Part shown: one piece after another, positions 1-6,985 of the stretch | Position numbering within the stretch: position 1 is the first letter of the stretch | How the letters are laid out: each line of letters begins with the position of its first letter | DNA from: DASRHY01 sp046765875 | GTDB lineage: Bacteria > Actinomycetota > Actinomycetes > Propionibacteriales > Kribbellaceae | Direction: 5' to 3' | Assembly: GCA_046765875.1 (NCBI GenBank) | Contig: JBKPSJ010000269.1 | Location: forward strand, 1 to 27,119 | Length of the DNA: 27,119 bases | Made by a program: the position numbers and the translations under genes | Notes under the pieces: generated by a model | What the model was told of the DNA's origin: nothing | The model's database searches: none | What the model saw: only the letters and a program-made list of their open reading frames with translations

Positions 1-194
1 CCCCGCCAACTCCTTGACGCATGACACCAGACCTCTGCGTCGCATGAGGGCGACCAGGCATCCGAGTCCTGCCCGTTGACCGACTACGAGGTCTGCCCAG
101 GCCAGGGTCATTGCCGCGCGACGGCAACGGACTTACTCTGAGCGGAAGATCGGCTCGGGGGCACGGAGGGGTCCGTTCTCATCAGGGGGATGCC
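1..194. other. Upstream region of the polysaccharide deacetylase gene
   Basis: I see no convincing gene here. A TTGACC hexamer lies near 76-81, but no good -10 follows it. The only notable pattern is a short inverted pair, GACGCA and TGCGTC, in the first 45 bases. A longer reading frame running in from 111 is probably untranslated upstream sequence, because the signal peptide begins at 195. Confidence 0.4.
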
Positions 195-1568
195 ATGCGA
201 CGGCGCCTTGCACTATTGATTGCTGCGCTCGCAGTGCCTGCGGGATCGCTGCTAGCGACCAGCGCGCCGGCGACGGCGGCCACGAACACGGTCGTGAGCC
301 TGACGTTCGACGACGGACAGGCCTCGCAGTCCTCGGTGTGGCCGATGCTGCAGTCGCGCGGGATGCGCGGCACGTTCTACATCAACTCAGCGATGGTCGG
401 CTCATCGTCGTACTACATGACGTGGCCACAGATCCACGACATCGGTGCCGCCGGCAATGAGATTGGCGGCCACACGCTCAACCACACCGACCTGACCACG
501 GTCGGGCTCAGCACGGCCCAGCATGAGGTGTGTGACGACCGTCAAGCGCTGCTCGGGCAGGGCTTCGCGCCGCTGCTGTCGTTCGCCTACCCGTACGCGG
601 CGTACAACGCGACCGCCGAACAGGTGGTTCAGAGCTGCGGTTATGCCAGCGGCCGCGGCGTCGGCGGCGTGGTCAGTGGCAACGTCTGTGGTGGATGCCC
701 GTACGCCGAGACGGTACCGCCACAGGACGCGTTCGCCCTCAGTACGCCGGAGTCCGCCGACAGCAGCACATCGCTGGCCCAGCTGCAGACATACGTCACC
801 CAAGCCGAGACTCATGGCGGTGGCTGGGTGATCCTCACCTTCCACGGCATCTGCTCAAACAGCTGCACAGGCACCAATTCGCTGAACCCGGCGATATTCA
901 CATCGTTCCTGGACTGGCTGCAGCCTCGGCAGGCGGACGGCACGGTCGTCCGTACGGTGGCTGAGGTGATGGGTGTCGGAAACCCACCACCGCCAGGCCC
1001 GCCGGTGACCAGCATCCGCTGTGACGGGTCGGCCTGCTCGTCAGGCTGGTACCGGACGAGCCCGGTCACGGTCAGCCTGACCGCGGTCGACGCGGACGGT
1101 TCCGCGATCGCGGGCACCCGGTACACCACCGACGGCAGCGATCCCGTGACGAGCCCGACCGCGACCGCGTACACGGGCCCGTTCCCGGTGAGCAGTACTA
1201 GGACCGTGCGGTACTACTCGACCGACGTGGACGGCCATGCCGAGACGCCCAAGACCCAGTCGATCCAGATCGACACCGCGGCACCGGCCGTCTCGCTGAC
1301 CAGCCCGGCCGGCGGCTCCTCATACAACAGGGGCGCCACGATCCCGCTCGCGGCGACGGCGACCGACACAGGTGGCAGTGGACTCGCGCAGGTGGTGTTC
1401 CGCGACGGGACGACCGTGCTGGCGACGATCGTGACACCGCCGTACCAGTACTCCTGGGTGACCAAGCGCAACGCGAAGACCAGCAGCCACACGCTCACCG
1501 CCGTCGCGACCGACGGTGCCGGCAACACCACCACCTCGACTCCGGTGGTCGTCACGATCAGCCGCTAG
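195..1568 (+). CDS. Secreted polysaccharide deacetylase (NodB fold) with C-terminal Ig-like domains
   Basis: Predicted extracellular carbohydrate esterase of the CE4/NodB family, which removes N- or O-acetyl groups from polysaccharides; the substrate cannot be told. The 457-residue protein opens with an Arg-rich signal peptide (MRRRLALLIAALAVPAG) and an Ala-rich cleavage region near residue 28. Metal and catalytic motifs are visible: TFDDG (residues 37-41, catalytic Asp and metal Asp), HTLNH (metal His pair), an aromatic YPY motif and a late LTFHG motif. The C-terminal half has a segment resembling chitobiase C-terminal/Fn3-like modules (RYTTDGSDP, VRYYSTDVDG) and then a bacterial Ig-like domain (SPAGGSSYNRG...AVATDGAGN), probably for binding or spacing. 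The start at 195 was chosen because it opens the signal peptide and follows AGGGGG; the frame stays open upstream to 111. It stands alone and ends just before a strong hairpin. Confidence 0.85.
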   Translation: MRRRLALLIAALAVPAGSLLATSAPATAATNTVVSLTFDDGQASQSSVWPMLQSRGMRGTFYINSAMVGSSSYYMTWPQIHDIGAAGNEIGGHTLNHTDLTTVGLSTAQHEVCDDRQALLGQGFAPLLSFAYPYAAYNATAEQVVQSCGYASGRGVGGVVSGNVCGGCPYAETVPPQDAFALSTPESADSSTSLAQLQTYVTQAETHGGGWVILTFHGICSNSCTGTNSLNPAIFTSFLDWLQPRQADGTVVRTVAEVMGVGNPPPPGPPVTSIRCDGSACSSGWYRTSPVTVSLTAVDADGSAIAGTRYTTDGSDPVTSPTATAYTGPFPVSSTRTVRYYSTDVDGHAETPKTQSIQIDTAAPAVSLTSPAGGSSYNRGATIPLAATATDTGGSGLAQVVFRDGTTVLATIVTPPYQYSWVTKRNAKTSSHTLTAVATDGAGNTTTSTPVVVTISR

Positions 1569-1627
1569 ATAACCGGCGACACCTGGCGCGCACAGGACCA
1601 CCGTCGAAGGCGTCACGGTTGATGGCA

Positions 1628-1659
1628 AGACCCAGGTCAGCGGGAGCTGACCTGGGTCT
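1628..1659. terminator. Bidirectional hairpin terminator, 13-bp perfect stem
   Basis: Arms AGACCCAGGTCAG and CTGACCTGGGTCT enclose the 6-nt loop CGGGAG. It lies about 60 bases after the deacetylase stop. On the minus strand it follows the tRNA-Gln 3' fragment, and it is homologous to the hairpin after the intact tRNA-Gln at 2914-2950. Confidence 0.8.
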
Positions 1660-1707
1660 CGTTGTGCCCCCCGCCTGGTTTCGATCCAGATTTTCGAGAT
1701 TCAAAGT
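1628..1707 (-). repeat. Truncated tRNA-Gln 3' half plus terminator (att-like repeat, distal copy)
   Basis: Read on the minus strand, 1707 down to about 1667 matches the tRNA-Gln(TTG) gene at 2957-3028 from the anticodon loop (ACTTTGAA) through the T arm and most of the acceptor 3' strand. It has one substitution in the variable region and small changes in the acceptor end. The homologous terminator hairpin follows. Similarity stops abruptly at 1707, so the D arm and 5' acceptor strand are missing and this copy cannot make a tRNA. It is best read as the displaced 3' end left by tRNA-targeted integration; a decayed tandem tRNA copy is the alternative. Confidence 0.8.
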
Positions 1708-1899
1708 TGCTGATCACCCGTCTATCGGCGTCGATCCCGCCCGCCGCCCGAGATTGGTGCGGCGGTCTCGATTGACCCCAGCACTGGGTGCTTCCCAGAT
1801 TGTTTGCCGTGGCCGAGGCGCCGGGGGAAATGAAGCCCCGTTGGCCGCAGTTGACCAATCGCTGACCGACTCCGTCATCCCTGGGAAGAAGGCGGGCCC

Positions 1900-2901
1900 G
1901 TGCTGTCCTCCCCAACGACTATGCGCGCCGTCCGTCTCTCCGTCCCCGGCCCTGTGGGCAACCTAAGGCTGGTCACGCTTCCGCTGCCGCCTGAGCGAGA
2001 CGGCTGGGTGCGTATTCGCGTCGAGGCGTTCGGGCTCAACCGCTCGGAGCTGAAGCTTCGGCTGGGTCTGAGCGTGGGTGTCAGCTTTCCGCGGGTGCCG
2101 GGTATTGAGGCTGCGGGCACGGTCGACGCGGCCCCGGTCGGGAGTGGGCTTGCTCCCGGGCAGAAGGTCGTCGCGATGATGGGAGACATGGGGCGCACCT
2201 ACGACGGCGGGTATGCCGAGTACACGTCGGTGCCGCTGTCGCAGGTCATCCCCGTCGACACCGAACTGCCCTGGGAGGTGTTGGGTGCGCTGCCGGAGAT
2301 GGTGCAGACCGCGTATGGCTCGCTCACCGTCGGCCTGGACCTCAAGCCCGGTCAGTCCGTTCTGATCCGCGGCGGCACCTCCTCGGTGGGCCTGGCCGCG
2401 GCCGCGCTGGCCACCTGGTGCGGCGCCACGGTGCTGTCCACCACCCGGCGGGCCGATCGCCTGGCTTGGCTGAAGGAGAAGGGCGTCGATCACCCCCTGC
2501 TCGACACCGGTGAGGTCGCGCCCGCCGTGCGAGAGGTGTACCCGGACGGGGTCGACGCCGCCCTTGATCTCGTCGGTACGTCGACGCTGCCCGATACTCT
2601 CCGCGCGGTGCGCGTGCACGGCACGGCCTGTTTCGGCGGCAGCCTCTCGAATCAGTGGACGGTGCCGGACTTCTCCCCGAACGAGTACCTGCCGAGGGGT
2701 GTGCGCCTGGCGGGTTACTTCGGCGACGCCGCCGACCTACCTCCGGACACCTTCCAGAAGATCCTCGACGCGGTCGCGGCCGGCCGGCTGTCTTTCCACG
2801 TGGACCACGTGTACGACGGCCTGCAGCAGGTGCCGCAGGCCCACGACGACATGGAGCACAACCGCGCAACCGGCAAACTCGTCGTCCGCGTCCGGCACTA
2901 A
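1900..2901 (+). CDS. Zinc-less MDR family NADPH:quinone oxidoreductase-like protein
   Basis: A 333-residue medium-chain dehydrogenase/reductase. The N-terminal GroES-like half (RIRVEAFGLNRSELKLR, PGIEAAGTVDAAP) lacks the cysteine/histidine zinc ligands of alcohol dehydrogenases. The Rossmann half carries the nucleotide-binding stretch LIRGGTSSVGLAAAALA, followed by a typical KEKGVDH segment and the VDAALDLVG motif. This pattern fits NAD(P)H-dependent quinone or enone reductases of the QOR/zeta-crystallin group; the substrate is unknown. GTG at 1900 is favoured because AAGAAGG lies seven bases upstream; ATG at 1921 is an alternative matching the usual family N-terminus but without a ribosome-binding site. 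A weak -35-like TTGACC occurs at 1851-1856. It is the only gene between the two tRNA-Gln 3'-end repeats, so it may be transferred cargo. Confidence 0.85.
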   Translation: MLSSPTTMRAVRLSVPGPVGNLRLVTLPLPPERDGWVRIRVEAFGLNRSELKLRLGLSVGVSFPRVPGIEAAGTVDAAPVGSGLAPGQKVVAMMGDMGRTYDGGYAEYTSVPLSQVIPVDTELPWEVLGALPEMVQTAYGSLTVGLDLKPGQSVLIRGGTSSVGLAAAALATWCGATVLSTTRRADRLAWLKEKGVDHPLLDTGEVAPAVREVYPDGVDAALDLVGTSTLPDTLRAVRVHGTACFGGSLSNQWTVPDFSPNEYLPRGVRLAGYFGDAADLPPDTFQKILDAVAAGRLSFHVDHVYDGLQQVPQAHDDMEHNRATGKLVVRVRH

Positions 2902-2913
2902 CGCCGTGGACGA

Positions 2914-2950
2914 GAGACCCCAGGTCAGTAGCTCGCTGACCTGGGGTTTC
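2914..2950. terminator. Bidirectional terminator for tRNA-Gln and the MDR gene
   Basis: Core arms ACCCCAGGTCAG (2917-2928) and CTGACCTGGGGT (2936-2947) form a perfect 12-bp stem with a 7-nt loop, extended by weaker pairs. It lies just downstream of the tRNA-Gln 3' end on the minus strand and 15 bases after the MDR stop on the plus strand. Confidence 0.8.
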
Positions 2951-2998
2951 GTGGTGCTCCCCCGCCTGGTTTCGATCCAGATCTTCGAGATTCAAAGT
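2917..2998 (-). repeat. att-like direct repeat, tRNA-proximal copy
   Basis: This copy spans the terminator stem and the tRNA-Gln 3' half up to the anticodon loop. It matches 1628-1707 in the same orientation. About 37 bases around the T arm and anticodon 3' strand are identical except for one base, while the hairpin arms and loop have diverged more. Confidence 0.8.
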
Positions 2999-3028
2999 CT
3001 CGCGGGCTGCCAATTACCCCACGGGGGA
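2957..3028 (-). tRNA. tRNA-Gln (anticodon TTG)
   Basis: The minus strand folds as a 72-nt cloverleaf. The acceptor strands are TCCCCCG and CGGGGGA, and the discriminator is G, as expected for glutamine. The D arm is GGGT/GCCC with the GG pair in its loop. The anticodon stem CGAGA/TCTCG is perfect and its loop CTTTGAA gives anticodon TTG. The T arm is TCTGG/CCAGG with loop ATCGAAA. CCA is not encoded. The T loop has A where nearly all elongator tRNAs have T at position 54. A terminator follows at once. Its 3' half is duplicated at 1660-1707. Confidence 0.88.
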
Positions 3029-3095
3029 TCGTTCGGCCGCCACCGCTCGTGAAGCCACGGCGACCGTCCGATGAAGTCTGCCACGAGTTGCGTAT

Positions 3096-3140
3096 TTGAC
3101 ACGCCCAGGGGTTGCGTAACCTACGAAGCCGTAGGTTACG
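3096..3140 (+). promoter_or_regulatory. Desaturase promoter with overlapping perfect inverted repeat (probable TetR operator)
   Basis: A consensus -35 TTGACA lies at 3096-3101. The likely -10 falls in TAACCTA around 3117-3123, inside an inverted repeat with arms CGTAACCTACG (3115-3125) and CGTAGGTTACG (3130-3140), spacer AAGC. A further half-site-like GCGTAGGTA follows at about 3144-3152. Binding here would block RNA polymerase. The obvious candidate ligand is the TetR protein encoded just after the desaturase gene; that pairing is inferred. Confidence 0.7.
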
Positions 3141-3262
3141 GTGGCGTAGGTAAGGTCAACCACACACGGTCAACCAGCATGCCGGTCGGAGACGGCCGGC
3201 AATGACGCCCCGGGCCGACACATACCGAGCCAGACATTCCGCCAACCGAGGGATCGAGCGCC

Positions 3263-4249
3263 ATGACCCCACCGACCGCCACGTTGCCAGAAGCACCGCC
3301 GGACCCCCACATCACTCAGAACGAGATCACAGACCCGAGCGGCACCTTGGGGGGTGAGCGCAAGAAGGCCTGGGAACAAGTCGCGCTGGCGCTGTTCATC
3401 GCCATACCTTTCCTGGCGGTGGTCGCGGCGGTACCGGTCGCGTGGGGCGGGTTCCTGGGCTGGCGTGACGTGCTGCTGGCGGTGATCTTCTACACCGTCG
3501 CCGGGCACGGGATCTCGATCGGCTTCCACCGGTACTTCACGCACAAGTCGTTCAAGCCGAACCGCGCGGTCAAGGTCGCACTCGCGGTCGCCGGGTCGCT
3601 GGCGATCGAGGGCCCGGTGATCCGCTGGGTGGCCGACCACCGCAAGCACCACAAGTTCTCCGATCGCGAGGGCGACCCGCACAGTCCGTGGCGGTACGGT
3701 AACTCGCTGGGGGCACTGACCAAGGGCTTCATGTACGCACACATCGGCTGGCTGTTCGACCCCGAGCAGACCCCGCAGCGGCAGTACGCTCCGGACCTGC
3801 TGAAGGACCAGGACCTCGTCAAGGTGTCGCGGCTGTTCCTGTACCTGGTTGTGGTCTCGCTGCTCGCACCCGCGGTCATCGGCGGGTTGTGGTCCTGGTC
3901 GATCACCGGCGCGCTCACCGCGTTCTTCTGGGCCTCGCTGGTACGGATCGCACTGCTGCACCACGTCACCTGGTCGATCAACTCGATCTGTCACACGATC
4001 GGTGCCCGGCCGTTCAAGAGCCGGGACAAGTCCGGCAACGTCTGGTGGCTGGCGATCCTCAGCCAGGGCGAGTCCTGGCACAACCTGCACCACTCCGACC
4101 CGACCTGCGCCCGGCACGGCGTGCTGAAGGGCCAGATCGACACCTCGGCCCGGATCATCCGCTGGATGGAGAAGGCCGGCTGGGTCACCGACGTACGGTG
4201 GCCGGTCACCGAACGGCTCGAGGCGCGCCGGGTGACCGCTGGGTCGTGA
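3263..4249 (+). CDS. Membrane fatty acid desaturase (acyl-CoA delta-9 type)
   Basis: A 328-residue integral membrane di-iron desaturase that should insert a cis double bond into a saturated acyl chain using O2 and an electron donor. The three histidine boxes that ligate the iron pair are complete: HRYFTH, HRKHH and HNLHH. Hydrophobic segments lie near residues 38-60, 65-88 and 190-225, giving the usual four-helix membrane anchor. The motif WVADHRKHHKFSD and the final HSDPTCARHG region are typical of bacterial stearoyl-CoA desaturase-like proteins. The ATG at 3263 follows GAGGGA at nine bases. It heads a run of same-strand genes: TetR starts 12 bases later, and the kinase and response regulator follow. 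A perfect inverted repeat overlaps its promoter about 130 bases upstream. Regiospecificity and acyl carrier are not readable. Confidence 0.92.
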   Translation: MTPPTATLPEAPPDPHITQNEITDPSGTLGGERKKAWEQVALALFIAIPFLAVVAAVPVAWGGFLGWRDVLLAVIFYTVAGHGISIGFHRYFTHKSFKPNRAVKVALAVAGSLAIEGPVIRWVADHRKHHKFSDREGDPHSPWRYGNSLGALTKGFMYAHIGWLFDPEQTPQRQYAPDLLKDQDLVKVSRLFLYLVVVSLLAPAVIGGLWSWSITGALTAFFWASLVRIALLHHVTWSINSICHTIGARPFKSRDKSGNVWWLAILSQGESWHNLHHSDPTCARHGVLKGQIDTSARIIRWMEKAGWVTDVRWPVTERLEARRVTAGS

Positions 4250-4261
4250 TGTGATGGCCGG

Positions 4262-4903
4262 ATGACCGAACCGAAGCAGCGCCGCTCGGGGCGGGTCCGG
4301 ATGACCAGCGCGGAGCGGCGAGAGCAACTGATCGCCATCTCGCGCGGCCTGTTCGCCCAAAAGGGCTACGAGGGGACCTCGGTCGAGGAGATCGCCGCCC
4401 GCGCAGAGGTCTCCAAGCCCGTCGTGTACGAACACTTCGGCGGTAAGGAGGGCCTGTACGCCGTGGTGGTGGACCGGGAGGTCCGCAGCCTGCTCGACAC
4501 GGTGACCACGGCGCTGACCGCCGGGCGTACGCACCAACTGGTCGAACAGGCGGCCCTGGCGCTGCTCGACTACATCGAGAGCTCGTCGGACGGGTTCCGG
4601 ATCCTGGTACGCGACTCGCCGGTCGGATCGTCCACCGGGTCGTTCATCTCGATCCTCAGCGACGTCGCCACCCGGGTCGAGCACATCCTCGCCGAGGAGT
4701 TCAAGCGGCGCGGGCTGGACCCGAAGAACGCGCCGATGTACGCCCAGATGCTGGTCGGCATGGTGGCTCTGACCGGCCAGTGGTGGCTCGACGTCCGCAA
4801 GCCACGCAAGCAGGACGTGGCCGCACACCTGGTGAACCTTGCCTGGAACGGACTGTCCCGGCTGGAGGCCAAGCCGACACTGTCCACGAGGCCGCACAAG
4901 TAA
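4262..4903 (+). CDS. TetR family transcriptional regulator, likely lipid/desaturase repressor
   Basis: A 213-residue one-component regulator. The N-terminal TetR helix-turn-helix is clear: REQLIAISRGLFAQKGYEGT, then SVEEIAARAEVSKPVVYEHF and GGKEGLY at residues about 20-65. The all-helical C-terminal half forms the ligand pocket and dimer face; its ligand is unknown. It starts 12 bases after the desaturase stop, so both genes are probably co-transcribed. It is the natural candidate to bind the inverted repeat at 3115-3140 and repress its own operon, perhaps in response to acyl-CoA as with DesT or FadR-type proteins; this is inference. The kinase gene begins ten bases after its stop. Confidence 0.9.
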   Translation: MTEPKQRRSGRVRMTSAERREQLIAISRGLFAQKGYEGTSVEEIAARAEVSKPVVYEHFGGKEGLYAVVVDREVRSLLDTVTTALTAGRTHQLVEQAALALLDYIESSSDGFRILVRDSPVGSSTGSFISILSDVATRVEHILAEEFKRRGLDPKNAPMYAQMLVGMVALTGQWWLDVRKPRKQDVAAHLVNLAWNGLSRLEAKPTLSTRPHK

Positions 4904-4913
4904 CCTGCTACTC

Positions 4914-6200
4914 ATGGCGGGGTTGCCGGCGACCGGCTGGGCGCGAACACGAGCGCTCGGCTTCGACGTGCTGCTGGCGGGGACCCTGACTCTGGTGCTC
5001 GGCCTCGGCTCGATCAGCACGATGGAGCCCGCCAGTCGCTACATGCTGGCCGCGGCCGGAGCGCTGGCCTGTGGCCAACTCGTCCCGCTGCTGTGGCGAC
5101 GGGTCAATCCGACCGCGGTGTTCGCGATCTGCTCAGCGGCGGCGGTGGTCCAGTGGGCGATCGGCATCCGGCTGCTCCCGGCCAACTTCGGTCTGCTGTT
5201 CGCCCTGTACGCCGTGGCGCTGTACGGCCCGTTGTGGGCGAATCGGGCCGGGCTGGCCGTCGGGCTGATCGGCGTACCGATGGCGCTCGGCCGCTACTAC
5301 CAGGACGCGCCGATCCGCAACCTGCTCACGGTCGGCGCGGCGATGACCGCGGTGGTGTTCGGGGTCTGGGCGCTGGCCGAGCGGCGGCGTACCAACGCTC
5401 TGTACGTCGCACAACTCGAGGAGCGCGCCGCACAACTCGAACGCGACCGGGACCGGGAGGCCAAGCTCGCGGTGTCGGCGGAGCGGACCCGGATCGCCCG
5501 CGAGATCCATGACGTCGTCGCGCACGGGTTGTCGATCATGATCGTCCAGGCCGACGGCGGTCTTTACGCGGCCGACGCCCGCCCGGACCAGGCCAAGAAG
5601 GCGCTCGGGACGATCGGCGACATCGGCCGCGGCGCGCTGACCGAGATGCGCCAGCTGCTCGGTCTCCTCAAACAGGACGAGGCGCCGGGCCACGACGACC
5701 ATCAGCCGCGGCCACAGCCGGGCGTCTCACAGATCCCCGAGCTCGTCGAGAACGTGCGCGACGCCGGGCTGTCGGTCCAGTTGTCGGTGATCGGGACGCC
5801 GCGGGAGTTACCCGCCCTGGTCGGACTGACGGCGTACCGGATCGTGCAGGAGGGGCTGACCAACGCGCTCAAGCATGCCGGCCCGGGTGCGACGGCGAAC
5901 GTCGATCTCGCCTACGGCAACGACGAACTGACCGTCACCGTCGGCGACGACGGCCGGGGAGCGGCGGGCGGCGACGGCGCGGGACAAGGCCTGGTCGGAA
6001 TGCGTCAGCGCGTATCGATCTCGGGCGGTACGGTCAGCGCGGGTCCGCGGCCCGGCGGTGGGTACGTCGTCACCGCCCGTCTCCCCTACGAACCAGCCAC
6101 CGCGACCATTCAGCCCAAGGAATCACAGCCCGATCAGCCGACCGACCAGCCCACCGAACAGCCGAGCAGTGCTGCGGTACCGACGACCGGAGCGAGGTAG
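4914..6200 (+). CDS. Two-component sensor histidine kinase, HisKA_3 (NarL/DesK type)
   Basis: A 428-residue membrane kinase. About five to six hydrophobic segments lie between residues 15 and 155 (for example LLAGTLTLVLGLG and LTVGAAMTAVVFGVWALA), with almost no extracellular loop. This suggests sensing within the membrane. A charged coiled coil (LEERAAQLERDRDREAKLAV) leads to the HisKA_3 dimer domain with phospho-acceptor His199 in REIHDVVAHGLS. The ATPase domain has the N box QEGLTNALKHA and G boxes DDGRG and GQGLVGMRQR. A low-complexity Gln/Pro/Thr tail (QPDQPTDQPTEQP) follows. The ATG at 4914 gives the natural membrane start; a longer frame from 4839 would overlap tetR. The partner regulator starts at the base after its stop. 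Confidence 0.92.
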   Translation: MAGLPATGWARTRALGFDVLLAGTLTLVLGLGSISTMEPASRYMLAAAGALACGQLVPLLWRRVNPTAVFAICSAAAVVQWAIGIRLLPANFGLLFALYAVALYGPLWANRAGLAVGLIGVPMALGRYYQDAPIRNLLTVGAAMTAVVFGVWALAERRRTNALYVAQLEERAAQLERDRDREAKLAVSAERTRIAREIHDVVAHGLSIMIVQADGGLYAADARPDQAKKALGTIGDIGRGALTEMRQLLGLLKQDEAPGHDDHQPRPQPGVSQIPELVENVRDAGLSVQLSVIGTPRELPALVGLTAYRIVQEGLTNALKHAGPGATANVDLAYGNDELTVTVGDDGRGAAGGDGAGQGLVGMRQRVSISGGTVSAGPRPGGGYVVTARLPYEPATATIQPKESQPDQPTDQPTEQPSSAAVPTTGAR

Positions 6201-6875
6201 ATGACCGACGCGGGCGACCAGATCCGGGTGTTCCTGGTCGACGACCAGGAACTGGTGCGGGCCGGGTTCACCATGCTGGTCGACTCACAGCCGGACATGC
6301 GCGTGGTCGGGCAGGCCGGCGACGGCGGCGAGGCCTTGGACCGGCTCGCTGTGACCCGGTCCGACGTGGTGCTGATGGACGTACGGATGCCACGGCTGGA
6401 CGGCGTACAGGCGACCCGCAGACTTCAACAGTTGCCAGAACCGCCGAAGGTGATCGTGCTGACCACGTTCGACCTGGACGAGTACGCGTTCAGCGCGATC
6501 AAGGCCGGCGCGGCCGGCTTCCTGCTCAAGAACACACCGCCGGCCGATCTGCTGTCGGCGATCCGGCAGGTGTACCACGGCGACGCTGTGGTCTCCCCCA
6601 GCACGACCCGCCGGCTGCTCGAGCACTTCGCCGGCCAGCTGCCCGATCCGTCGGACAAGCAGCCGGACCTGGACCATCTCACCGCCCGCGAGCGCGAGGT
6701 GCTGCTCGAGGTGGCGCGAGGCCGGACCAACACCGAGATCGCCCAGCTGTTCTCGTTGTCCGAGGCAACGGTCAAGACGCACATCGGCCGGATCCTGGCC
6801 AAGACCGGGCTGCGTGACCGGGTCGCTCTGGTCGTCCTCGGGTACGAGACCGGCCTGGTCAAACCACATCGCTGA
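6201..6875 (+). CDS. Response regulator, NarL/LuxR family
   Basis: A 224-residue DNA-binding response regulator and the evident partner of the preceding kinase. The receiver domain shows the acidic pair in FLVDDQELVRAG, phospho-acceptor Asp60 in VVLMDVRMPRLDG, the switch Thr in VLTTFDLDEYAF and the conserved Lys in GFLLKNTPP. The C-terminal LuxR-type helix-turn-helix is LTAREREVLLEVARGRTN and EIAQLFSLSEATVKTHIGRI. Its ATG directly follows the kinase TAG, and the ribosome-binding site GGAGCGAGG lies inside the kinase end, so the two are translationally coupled. Its targets could be the upstream desaturase operon, the broken ABC/FtsX genes downstream, or unlinked genes. Confidence 0.93.
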   Translation: MTDAGDQIRVFLVDDQELVRAGFTMLVDSQPDMRVVGQAGDGGEALDRLAVTRSDVVLMDVRMPRLDGVQATRRLQQLPEPPKVIVLTTFDLDEYAFSAIKAGAAGFLLKNTPPADLLSAIRQVYHGDAVVSPSTTRRLLEHFAGQLPDPSDKQPDLDHLTAREREVLLEVARGRTNTEIAQLFSLSEATVKTHIGRILAKTGLRDRVALVVLGYETGLVKPHR

Positions 6876-6985
6876 GGCCCGGCGTACGTACGACCGTGGT
6901 CTGAGGCGCGGTCCCGACCGCGGTACGACGGAACGCGCCCGGCCCGTCACTACCTTCGAGGCGGACACCGACCCGAAGGAGAACG

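Larger units (their letters stand above)
1628..2998. mobile_element. Possible minimal or remnant tRNA-Gln-integrated element
   Basis: The segment is delimited by the two tRNA 3'-end repeats. It contains only one recognisable gene, an MDR oxidoreductase, and no integrase, relaxase or phage gene. The geometry (intact tRNA, terminator, cargo, displaced tRNA 3' end, terminator) is that of an integrated element. Its small size implies a heavily deleted element or a passive cassette mobilised in trans. This is inference from the repeat layout only. Confidence 0.45.

Noticed and set aside
1628..2998. Insertion sequence
   Set aside because: The boundaries are direct tRNA-derived repeats, not terminal inverted repeats, and there is no transposase.
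3170..5020. 616-residue minus-strand ORF
   Set aside because: It is the antisense of desaturase, tetR and the kinase start; composition is Arg/Pro/Gly/Asp-rich as in GC shadows.
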